A DNA stretch of 64,000 bases from Lophium mytilinum (Eukaryota > Ascomycota > Dothideomycetes > Mytilinidiales > Mytilinidiaceae). The stretch is taken from positions 605,793-669,792 of the forward strand of contig MU004194.1 of NCBI GenBank assembly GCA_010093605.1, given 5' to 3'. The translations under genes were made by a program, and so were the position numbers. This document shows positions 54,835 to 64,000 of the stretch, in pieces; the stretch's first letter is position 1; each line of letters begins with the position of its first letter. Below the pieces are notes generated by a model that was given only the letters and a program-made list of their open reading frames with translations, was not told where the DNA came from and searched no databases.

Positions 54835-57649
54835 CTTGACTGACTTGTGTTTTGGTATAAACGAATGAATGTGGTAAGTAGAAGAAGGACTGAAACGAGT
54901 GACTGAGGTGAGCAAGAAGCTACGATACCTGATTATTGTTTGATGGTGTAGGAAGGAAAGGGTGGGCGATTGAGCATTCTATATACTGTTTCTGATATTT
55001 GCAGCCACATGTTGCCGGGGTCTGGAGATTTGCATAACAGAATCCAAATGCGAGAGATGATCCTTTCCGTTCACTAAGTCAGACCCTGAAACCTGAGGCT
55101 TCTGGGCTCCAGGGCATCCGGGGGCCTGGTGACCGCTTGGACGTCTTCAAGGGCTAAAAATGTTTTGAGTTGATGTGTTCAGCACCCGAAGCCCCATGTG
55201 GGGAAACAATACTTCACATGATAAGGGGAAATCGCCCGGGGCTAACAGTTGTGGCAATTGATCGGAGTGAATAGTCCTGCGCTGAGTGGTGATAGGTGAG
55301 GCGGCGTTGCGGGTCTTCCCATGGCGCCGTCGAAGCGTGCTGAACGGGTTTGTCAATCATATGAAGATCACACATCACTTCCTGTTCCTGACAGCCCGCA
55401 GTGGCCAACATGGTCAGGGCTGGCTCAGGTACCAGGAACAGATTGTGCCGCAAACGGGCCTTCATGTTGTTCGATGCTCCGGATGGCCTTTCTGTTTCCT
55501 CTGTCCAGCTTCAATTTGCAGGGTCATCCTCGAGACTGATGGCTCAGCCCAGGATGAACGTTTGCTGCGACGCATAGTCACTGAGAGAGCCTAAGAAGGG
55601 CTTTTTTGACTCTCATCCTAAGGATTGAATACTGGCAATTCCGATATATCGTAACTCGCGGCCAACAAAGTCTAACGAAAGAGGGCAGCGCAATCGTGGC
55701 GCCGCGTGTGCACTCGTTCAGCGCACATCACACATAGCCTCGGATGGGTCGGCACGGGCGGGGGCCATGCGGTGAATACGGGCTTTCGGTGAGTTGTGAA
55801 GTGGTGGTCAGACTTCGGAGTACTCCGTTCTTTGCCATGTGAGTCGCGTGAGAAAAAGGGGAGTGCTCGTGGTTGTTGTTGAGGAGGAGGATCGGAAGGT
55901 GTAGACGATGGCCCGGGATGGACTAGCTAGGTCCCGCCCCCTTCACGTGTCTTCAACTGTACATGTCCACCGCTTTTCTGTACTCGCCATTGCTAACTCC
56001 AAGAGATGTGAACTGCACTTCTGCATGTAACCCCTACGCCAATCCCTACACCTGTTCGTTCCCCACCGTTCCACGTTACACCAACGCCGCCTGAACCCCC
56101 CTGCCCCGGTCTGCCCTACATAGGAGATCTCTTGGCTCTCCCTGTAAGGCTTTTCTGTCATCATTTTTCTCACTTTGACCCTACCAATACTAGCTTCCTT
56201 GGAGACCCTAGTGTATTGTGTCCGTAGTTATCCGACACGTCCGTCGTCTGACTTACATTCTCAACGAAGACGCCGAGCGTCTTCATCTTACTTCTTGATG
56301 CTAAGACAGACTTTCTCTCTCAAAATCTAACCATACGGAGTGTCGTCAAGAGAGGCCTCTGGGTGGACTACGATACACGTGTATTGACGCTTGAAGCTTG
56401 GTAGGTTGGCTAGTAGATCTTGATGTACACGACTTTGTGTGCTCGTGAATATCGGGCTGCCGCGACCGACCCTACCTACCTGTGGGTTCTTCAAGCACAT
56501 GACGAGCCGAGCTTGACTACTAATACGCAATACTAGGTTCAGTTGCACAAGCTTTGTCAAGTATCCGACTCCTCTTAGTGATCAAAAGCTCCCGGACAGT
56601 TGGAGCAGTGGACAAGAACTTCCATTACAGTCACCATCCACCCTGAAAATGAACACAGTCAACTATATGTGGTTACTTATATTACGAATCTTCAATTTGA
56701 AACTCGATAAACTTCCGTCAATCTTCATCTTTCCACTCCCGTATCAACAAGTTCGTACATACACGTAGATCCACCCACTTCGCCAAGATGGTTTCCTCCT
56801 TGCCCTCCTTGGCTCTTCCATCTACTTGGCCAAGGCGTAGACCATCTACTATACTTCCAACTTCCTAGCCTCGCATCTCTGTGAAAAGTAGGTTTCGACA
56901 CAGTCAGCATAAACTCACTCATTAGTTTCAACTCCGAAAACCTCTCCCAGGGCCTCTCCTTGGCATTCGACTCCCCCGACCAATTGTATCGCTCCCGTAC
57001 CTTGCATACAACAGCCTGCTCGCCGCTAGGGATGTTGGTGCGGAGTGGGCTAGGTCTGCGGTGAAACATAAGTCTCCAAGGTCAAGGAACCCGTAGGGGA
57101 GGAGCCCTCGACGTAGGGGCAGTCACTGCCAACAGCCCGTCAACTTTGCCCCTTAGTTCATGAGTGGAAACATATATATTGACCCGTTATATTAAGAAAT
57201 ACGCCATCCCCTGGTGATCCTGTTAGAGGTGTTCATTAACTCGAATCCCACTCCATATACCTGGAAAAAGTTACGGCATACAATCGTCAAGAGACTGAGG
57301 GTGGTCATGGGATTACCACATCCAGGTTCTCATGCATCGCTATCATTTTCTCAACGCTAACTAGCTTCGAAGGCTCTTGAGGCTCGTTGGAGTAGGCTCA
57401 GAATTGTTGATACCCGGAATGCGGTCGTTCGGAGGCAATTGGCTGACAGAGTACGTCTTGTTACCAGCAGCAAAGACGTCGCGTTTGCTCCGCTGCAATG
57501 TTGCGCACAATTAGCGTTCATATTGATTTTAATGAGCGCATTTCACTGCTGTTCTCCAAGCAACGAGGTCGATATAGCATCTGAAAGAAAACTGTCCGCC
57601 AAAACGCTCAATCCAAAACCCAAACCACCCACACTCAGCAAACCTTCTC
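54835..57649. other. Intergenic, 2.8 kb: largest gene-free stretch
   Basis: After the TATA region of the secreted-protein gene I find no domain-bearing or spliced frame on either strand. The stretch 56,000-56,700 is rich in pyrimidines on the plus strand. Short frames such as 55943-56173 and 56725-57069 (minus) have no family features. Confidence 0.5.
54979..54987 (-). promoter_or_regulatory. TATA box of the small hydrophobic secreted protein gene
   Basis: The minus strand reads AGTATATAG about 145 bases before the ATG at 54834. Confidence 0.5.
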
Positions 57650-58683
57650 TTACTTGAACTCCTTCGTCCTCTCCTCACACCACCCGCAAACCCATCCGCC
57701 CTCCCCTTCCCCCCCTCCTCCACACTTTTACACGCCTCCACTAAGTTCCCCCTCAACTGCGGATGCCTCCGTCCCCACGGCACCACATACGCCCCCTGAT
57801 CCCCCTCCCCCAGCTCCCCACTCAACCCCGCCCACAGCGCCGTATACGCCCCGTACCTACTCTCATACAACAACGGCCGCACCGTCAGCACCACCAACCT
57901 CGGCATATGCTGCGTCAGATTCGTAGTCAAGTTCCCCGGATTCTGCGTCACACTCAACACGCCCTGCTTCCCGACCTGCCGCGCGAGGGCGGCCGCGTGG
58001 TACCAATTCCCCAGCTTCGAGACCGCGTACTTGATCTGCTGGCTTTGTTTCAGGTACCAACCCAGCTGCTGCTCCTCCGACCCGGCCCCCGCGGGCGTGG
58101 GCGCGGGCGCGAGGTCGGCGGGATCCAAGCCGCCCACGGGCGCTTGCGTGTCGACGGCGATCGAGGACGTCCACACCACCCGCACGCTGTGGGGTGGTGT
58201 CGCGGGGTCTTGCGCTGCGGTCACGAGGGAGGGGAGGAGTAGCTGGGTTAGGAGATACGGCCCTAGGCAGTTCGTGGCCATCATTAGCTCCTCGCTCTGC
58301 GCGGAGGTGCTGCCGAGCGGGGCGAGGGAGACGCCGGCGTTGTTGAAGAGGACGTGGAGGTGGTTTTCTTTTGCTTGGAAGGCGGCGACGGCGGGGGCGA
58401 TGGTTGAGAGGTCGGAGAGGTTGAGGTTCAGGAACTAGAGACTGCCGGTCGAAGGGGAGGTGGGGACGGCGTCTTGGATGGATGAAATGGCGGTGCTGCC
58501 GTTGGCTTCGGAGCGGCCTACGATGTAGACGCGGTCGCCGGCGGCGTAGAGGATGTGGGCGAGGGCGAGGCCGATGCCAGAGGCGCCGCCTGTTATTAGG
58601 AAGACTTTGCCGGTTTGGGAGGGGAGGTTCTTTTCGGTGAGGGTGGGTGTGGGTGGCCACATTTGTGACCATGTTGTGCCCAT
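57650..58683 (-). pseudogene. Broken short-chain dehydrogenase/reductase
   Basis: From ATG 58683 the minus strand encodes a classical-type SDR: FLITGGASGIGLALAHIL (cofactor glycines), VLFNNAGVSLAPLGS, a Ser in VVWTSSIAV and the catalytic YAVSK. It most resembles fungal WW-domain-oxidoreductase/retinol-dehydrogenase-like SDRs. An in-frame TAG at 58437-58435 interrupts the well-conserved stretch between TGSL and FLNLNLSDL, where no intron of credible length can remove it. Near the end, after NLVEACKSVEEGGK and a run of seven C on the plus strand (57709-57715), the expected C-terminal WCEERTKEFK lies in the neighbouring frame and ends at 57650. The original frame runs on past this point without a family-like tail. 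Two independent lesions suggest a recent pseudogene; a sequencing error in the homopolymer is possible for the second. Confidence 0.7.
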
Positions 58684-59755
58684 GATGAATGATGTTAGCT
58701 GAGCAGTGAGGTGTAGGGGTGATGGGTAGATAGGTTATTGAAGATGCGAAGTTTGTGTGCCAATGGGGTATTCTTATAGTCAGATTTCTGAAGCCAGATG
58801 GGGATGAGGTTCAATCTTACAGTATTCTAACCTCCGCGATCGTCGTTCTGATGGCTTTTCGGGTAAGAATTGAAAGGCAGTTTTGAGGCGCTAATCACCA
58901 GCATTAAATCGATGTCTGCTCATTCCATTCTTAAGTCAATATTTATGTTCAAAGCCTTATATATTGTGTATAGTATACGCTCTCACGGAGGTCTCGAGTG
59001 TACCGATATTGCTTGTGAATCATGAATTGGTTTACATTTTAGTTGCTTTTTATCGAACCGCAAATCGGCCCTTTTTTCTTTACCAGAAGAGGTGAGGTCG
59101 TAGGTATGGACCAATCAGTTTTGAGCGTGTAGGAAAGCGTATAGGCGTAAATCATGAGACACGAGTCAAGATGGACATATCAGGATCGAGCTAGGAGATT
59201 AATAAGGGCCATGTTGGTACAGTACAAATTTGAGACCTTCACTCATAAAGTCTCCTTGCTATTAAGCATCGGCTCCGTGGATAGTTCACTGTGCTTAGCT
59301 TTCTCCTCTACGGACAACTATACGTACGGCTTGATATATAGCCGTTCGTGCGGCCTCAACTACGGTTCACAGCTGAACTCACGAGAGCGTTTGATACTAC
59401 TAAGGGAGCTAGATAAGCGGATAGGAGGCTCTTGCCGGACCTCCATGCTAATTAGAAGATTATGAGATCCAGAAAGTAGGTATGCAGGTATTAGCGCCTT
59501 AGCAGAAGGGGACGAACAACTTAGCGACGTGTGTTGATCACAAAGTTGACTTATATAGTAAGTCTTCTATCAAAGATACTCGAGTCGTTACGTTGTCAAA
59601 AGTCAGCTCGTATTAAAGCATTTCCAGTCATCGTAACGTTTAGCTATACTTATTCCAGCAATACTCTGGTTTGTTCGTGATGTCTTGCCCACCAGATCCT
59701 CCTTTACGAGTTTTCGATCTCTCTTTCTCAATTCCTCCTCCTTTCAACGCCCAAA
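58684..59755. other. Intergenic, AT-rich
   Basis: From 58,900 to 59,700 the sequence is AT-richer than elsewhere. A 103-codon plus frame at 59154-59465 shows no domain I can name. It might be a decayed element but I cannot support that. Confidence 0.4.
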
Positions 59756-60649
59756 TCAAAGCGCAATAGGACAAAACCCCTTAGTCTTCCCCTGCTCATT
59801 CTCCACACATACCTGAAGCAACCCATAATCTCGACAGCTCCCATCATCACCACACGCAAAAGCCTTGTCCTCGCACACGCCCCCGGCGCACGACAACACC
59901 TGCGAGCAATACCCACAATACACGCCCGTTGGCGTACCTTTTTGGCACTCGCACGGCGCCTTTTGCGGAAGACAAGTCAGCGGGATACGCGTCGGACACG
60001 TGAACGGTAGTAGCGTCGAGGGTGTCGAAGACCTCGTGGGCTTCGTAGGCGTTGCGTGTCGAGTAATCGTGATGGTGCGTGTCCGTGTACGGGTGATGGT
60101 GGTGTGGACGGTCTGAACGTGAGGCGGAGTAGGGAGGAGAGAGATGGTAGTAGAGTTCGGGTACGGTATGGGTACGGCTGAAGGAGCGGTCGGGTAAGGG
60201 AGTGGTCCATTTGACGCAATCGTACCGTTCGTAGAAAGTGTGGAATTGTTGTCCCCATCGGACACTAAGAACGCGCTCCATTCTATGCTTTTAACGCGAG
60301 GCACATCTCTGGTGGTGTTCTTCATGTAACATGTCTTTGTGATGTCCTCGTACGAGACGCCCTTGCATCCTTGCGTCGCGTCGCAGAGGTCAAGGCAGAC
60401 GGCAAAAGTCGAGGCATTGTGATTGCGTAAGTCGTTAAGAAAGAAGTCGAGGCCGCATAAGATTTGGAAGTTAGATCCGTTGCCAGCTGTATAGGTTGTG
60501 TCGTTAGACGACGGGCAGGTTGGGTTTGGTAACAGAGGGGGTCGGGGCGAGATGCGATTGTCTATGTTAAGGGAGTCTGAGCTGCTTTGGGAGGTGACTT
60601 TGATGGTAAAAAGACTGAAGAGTGTTGCTAAATGAATGAGGCGAGACAT
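59756..60649 (-). CDS. Secreted PAN/apple-like domain protein
   Basis: A single exon of 297 residues from ATG 60649. Signal peptide MSRLIHLATLFSLFTIKVTS. Residues 45-130 form a PAN-type module: FQILCGLDFF, then FAVCLDLCDATQGCKGVSYED and TCYMKN, with the cysteine spacing of that fold. A Pro/Ser/Thr-rich linker with many N-glycosylation sites follows, including a run TRTRTRTITITRH. A cysteine-rich end has about ten cysteines (CPTRIPLTCLPQKAPCECQK, YCGYCSQVLSCAGGVCEDK, CGDDGSC). Fungal proteins of this build are extracellular or wall-bound and may bind carbohydrate. The function is unknown. A TATA-like element lies about 85 bases upstream. Confidence 0.85.
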   Translation of the reverse strand: MSRLIHLATLFSLFTIKVTSQSSSDSLNIDNRISPRPPLLPNPTCPSSNDTTYTAGNGSNFQILCGLDFFLNDLRNHNASTFAVCLDLCDATQGCKGVSYEDITKTCYMKNTTRDVPRVKSIEWSAFLVSDGDNNSTLSTNGTIASNGPLPYPTAPSAVPIPYPNSTTISLLPTPPHVQTVHTTITRTRTRTITITRHATPTKPTRSSTPSTLLPFTCPTRIPLTCLPQKAPCECQKGTPTGVYCGYCSQVLSCAGGVCEDKAFACGDDGSCRDYGLLQVCVENEQGKTKGFCPIAL

Positions 60650-60730
60650 TCTCAATAATCAATTGACTCTGAATTTATGTGAAGGACTGGTAACGCTAAC
60701 AGTGTGGAAGTCTGCGGGTGGCTTTCGCGA

Positions 60731-60740
60731 GATATATACG
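60731..60740 (-). promoter_or_regulatory. TATA-like element of the PAN-like protein gene
   Basis: The minus strand reads CGTATATATC 80-90 bases upstream of the ATG at 60649. Confidence 0.5.
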
Positions 60741-62956
60741 CCTAATTGAAGGGCAGTACTTATGGCGGCCATGGCAACAAGGGCAGCAAGGCGCGTAGAT
60801 ACATGTCTCCTTCTTAGATATCTCCCCAGATTTGCGCGTTTTCCTAAAGCGTTCGCCGTGGGTGTGTGAAACTGTCGCTAGATGAGGTTAGTAGTTAAAG
60901 CAAGGGATGCTTCGTGACCCCCTCTTGCAATGCGACTGAATCTTGAAGATACTTTGCATTTACAAAGACAGACTAAGAGGTCAATCTTATTCTTCGCCCT
61001 GGAGAAAGTGAAATAAGACAAGTCTCGTGAACAAGAGGCATATGACCTGGAGTTTTCTAGTTTTTAAAGATAAAATAATAGTGCTCTGATCGGAGTCGCC
61101 ATCACGGTAGTGAGTATGAGCACTCGTATCATACGCAAACATCGATATCGCCGGTCGGTATCACCCACTAGGTAGAAGATGCAAAGCAGGAGGGTGAAAG
61201 GAAAGGATGATGATCGTGACATGTGAGGCATCTGCACTACCTTACAACTTGCGGGGAGAAGCACAGGAATGCTTTCTCAGGTCGAGGTCCAGACCATGGC
61301 AACACAAATTTTTCAGGATAATGCTCGACTTTGGAGTGCCTAATGTCTCGGATAAGAGGAGTTTCGAGAATTCCAAATTATCCGAAGCAACGCTGAAGAT
61401 GGGCCTAAATTAGAGTAAGGGTTGCAACTGATCAAGCAAAGCGGCATGAAAAATATCAAGCCCCAATAGGTGGCATGAATAGAATGGTCAAGAAAGTAAG
61501 GCTCTCTGGTTAGTGAGACAATGAGGAATTAGAATTAAGTAGACGAGGAGATGGTTAAATCCTAGCAGAAGTAGAGGAGCACGTGAGCCGGTAACATGTC
61601 ATACTGTAGGAAGTAGGATCACATACCTCGATGAATCAGGCCCGCAGTGTCGAACAACGGCACTCCGCATTGATTCCCGTCTGCCTCGTGCCGACTCTCG
61701 GGATGCCACGATTGAGGCAGGATAGTACGATACCCAAGGCGTATGCCCGGCATTCACGAGTACTCGACATAGGACACCGAGGAATGAGCTTGAAGCTGAA
61801 TACGTAAAGGCACCCAAACTCGAAAGCTGAGCGATACTCGTGACTCTCATATTGCTCAGCCTAATTTCCACCTGAATATAAAGAGTGCTCCCTTATGAAC
61901 CAGCCACCTGACGATTCGCCATTACCGAGAAATCCGGAAATCTTCTTTCGAACGGCTGCTTTGCAATACGCCAAATGAGCAGGGTTATTTTTACAGTGCT
62001 GACACTACACCTAAGCATATTTTTAGCGGGCCACGGCGGGACCGAATGGCAGCGCGCCATCTCTGATCCTGCGGTGCCGCGGAGGCAGGGTGGCAGGGAG
62101 AGGGAATTTGTCAAAGAGACGGGCGGTGCTCATGTTTTGATTTCTGAACATGAAGCCCCTGCATGTCTTGTTTGCATCGTTGGCCTTGCGAGACGTTGGC
62201 CCTCGGAAACAACACTCCCGTGGTGTTTCATGTAGCGCGGTGGCATGGACGCGTATAGTGCTGCGGCATCATTTCGCTTGCCAGAGCGGACTGGGGAATT
62301 TCTATGGGAGGGCAGGAGTTCAGGCGACCAGCTAGTGGGAGATTGAGGTCTTAACGTGCTGTAGTGCTGAAGAAACGAAAGCTCCATCAGTTCACCAAGC
62401 TGAAGGACGGTGCGCTCTAGTGCCCTCGCCGAGCGACTTTTTCGAGTCTTCCCCTCTCGAGCTGAGAAGCTGTTGGTGTTTTAGGAATTTAGAGCCATGG
62501 TAGCGCGCTGTGGTGTTGGAGCAGGTAGAGTCCAGACCCCCCGCTGGCTAAGCTCCATGGCCCACCAGCTAAGCTTTCTCCAACGGGGCGCGCTGCGATG
62601 ACCAACCCCAGCGGGCTGTCACTCTGTTTTTAGCAGCATGCGTTTGCCCGCATCGGGGCCTGAAGCTCACCTCAGCCTCCAGTAGTGCTTACGGCGCCCA
62701 ATCACTGCACCTGTCCACCACAAGCTTCGCTGGACAGGGCCGCTACTGTGTTTATTCGGATAGCGCCCGTCCGGCGCTGCCTATTCGCGGTTCGTTTCAT
62801 CGCTCACCGTGTGCGCGGTGCTGGGTGGAGGCGATCGGCTGGCATCAGCATCCAGGGATCAGAGCCGTAGTGCTCAGCCCTCCCTTCAGGCACACCTCCA
62901 CACCGCTGCGCCGCTATCATGGGCGGGAACCCGCTGGGCGAGCCTCATTTGCGCTG

Positions 62957-62966
62957 TATATAATAT
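62957..62966 (+). promoter_or_regulatory. TATA box of the LsdA-like gene
   Basis: TATATAATAT occurs about 160 bases upstream of the ATG at 63123, followed by a CT-rich leader. Confidence 0.55.
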
Positions 62967-63122
62967 CCACTGGGTAGGCCGCTCTGACAAAATATCCTTC
63001 CACTACATCATCGTCATCTCCTCAGTCTACTCACTGTCCTTCGCTGCAGACCTCCATATATTCCATTATCTCCTTTCGTCTGTATCGCTTTTCTTAGTCG
63101 ACCACCCTAATCAACCTTCGAC

Positions 63123-64000
63123 ATGCGTTCCGTCTTTTCTATGGCTGCCGTCGCCGGCATGGCCCTCAGCTCCTTCGTCTCCGCTGCTCCCATCGAGTCA
63201 AGAGACTCTCCCGCCTTCCCCCTCGCAGACGGCTTCCCAAATCCTTCACATGACCAGATCCTGGCCATCCAACAGCGAGCGGGGGGCACTCTCCCCAACG
63301 CCAAGCCAGGGCCTCCAGTCAGCCAGGATGGCCTAATCAGCTTGCGTCTCATCGCCTTCAACGAGCTCTTCGAGGTGGCCTTCTTCACTGAACTCCTCAC
63401 CAACCTGACCAACAAGGTTCCGGGATACGACCTCGGCAACGGACACCAGTTCATTCTCGAAGCCATAGAAGCTGTCCTTGCAGTAAGTCCTTCTCTTCCT
63501 CCCACCTGTGGTCTTTACTGATATCCCGCCTAGCAAGAAGAACTCCACGCCCTGAACGCCAACGGCGGCCTGGTCGGCAACCACGTTGACCCCATCCTCC
63601 CCTGCAAATACAGCTTCCCCGTCTCCAACTTCAAAGACGCCATCGCGCTCGCCGCCACCTTCACCGACGTCGTCCTCGGCACTCTGCAAGACGTGCAGTT
63701 CAAGTTCGCCGCCTCAGGCGACATCGGCAACGTGCGCGGCATCGGCTCGGTTGTAGGCCAGGAAGGCGAACAGGAAGGCTTCTACCGCCTCCTCCAGACC
63801 AAGGTGCCGTCCGCACTGCCCTTCCTCACCACCTCGGTGCGCGACTTCGCCTTCACCGCCATCCAAGGCTTCGTCGTCCCCGGCAGCTGCCCGAACATCG
63901 ACACCATCAAGCTCAACACCTTCCAGCCCCTGAACATCCTCAGCACTCTGTCCGCCAAGTCGCAAACGATCGAGTTCACCTTCGATGCGACTAAGGCCGG
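63123..64000 (+). CDS. lsdA: Late sexual development protein (LsdA-like, ferritin-like fold), 3' end outside window
   Basis: Exon 1 (63123-63482) and exon 2 (from 63534 to beyond the window) give the first 275 or so residues. Signal peptide MRSVFSMAAVAGMALSSFVSA is followed by the family block FPNPSHDQILAIQQRAGGTLPN. Helical ferritin-like segments come next (LRLIAFNELFEVAFFTELLT, HQFILEAIEAVLAQEELHALNA), carrying Glu/His residues suited to a di-metal site, although I cannot assign ligands securely. VGQEGEQEGFYR is a further conserved stretch. LsdA-type proteins are secreted and, in Aspergillus, expressed late in sexual development; homologues are common in asexual fungi and their chemistry is unproven. 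Donor gtaagt and acceptor cctag bound the 51-nt intron. Confidence 0.9.

Larger units (their letters stand above)
60650..63122. other. Intergenic, 2.5 kb, between divergent secreted-protein genes
   Basis: No gene is supported. A small perfect 8-bp stem (cctgtcca / tggacagg) with a 13-base loop lies at 62710-62738. The last 170 bases before 63123 hold a TATA box and a CT-rich leader. Confidence 0.5.

Noticed and set aside
58900-59720. AT-rich stretch with a 103-codon frame considered as a decayed DNA transposon
   Set aside because: I could not align it with confidence to any transposase family and saw no terminal inverted repeats.

Overview
The window is ordinary nuclear euchromatin from a filamentous ascomycete (Pezizomycotina, probably Dothideomycetes; the class is inference from overall gene character). 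It has short introns (mostly about 45-65 nt) with GTRNGT donors, one gene per 2-2.5 kb, genes on both strands with no operons, and typical fungal families: GH55 glucanase, hybrid histidine kinase, calcineurin A, Pmp3, BTB proteins and a late sexual development protein. I see no intact transposon, retroelement, CRISPR array, rRNA or tRNA gene. All exon joins were read by eye; every spliced model given with exact exons was checked to keep frame.

Layout. 1-9.5 kb: the 3' part of an unknown repeat-bearing acidic protein, a Pmp3 membrane peptide, calcineurin A (7 exons) and a mitochondrial Mmc1-like membrane protein. 10-16 kb: a secreted GH55 exo-beta-1,3-glucanase and a class I/II aminotransferase, both on the minus strand. 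17.8-27 kb: a proline/serine-rich DUF8004-type protein, an AIF/AMID-like FAD oxidoreductase, a hemerythrin-like protein and a GPI-anchored-type protein. 28.5-41 kb: adenosine kinase, an NAD-dependent reductase/epimerase, an EST1/SMG7-type protein divergent from a ZNF511-like zinc-finger protein, and an OSGIN-like flavoprotein. 41.4-47.2 kb: a four-exon 74-residue complex I subunit (NDUFB4 type), a Gtt1-like glutathione S-transferase and a double-BTB protein. 48.3-54.8 kb: a hybrid histidine kinase divergent from a PEP-mutase-family enzyme, then a small hydrophobic secreted protein. 57.6-64 kb: a broken short-chain dehydrogenase, a secreted PAN-like protein and the 5' part of an LsdA-like ferritin-fold protein cut by the window edge.

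The genes do not form an obvious biosynthetic cluster. Several touch stress or redox signalling (calcineurin, Pmp3, AMID-like, hemerythrin-like, OSGIN-like, GST, histidine kinase), but that is a loose theme, not evidence of a pathway. The points most worth a second look are the microexon complex I gene, the double-lesion SDR pseudogene, an 18-bp perfect palindrome beside the GH55 TATA element, TATA-like elements at the five secreted-protein genes, and the unclassified 214-residue hydrophobic secreted protein.
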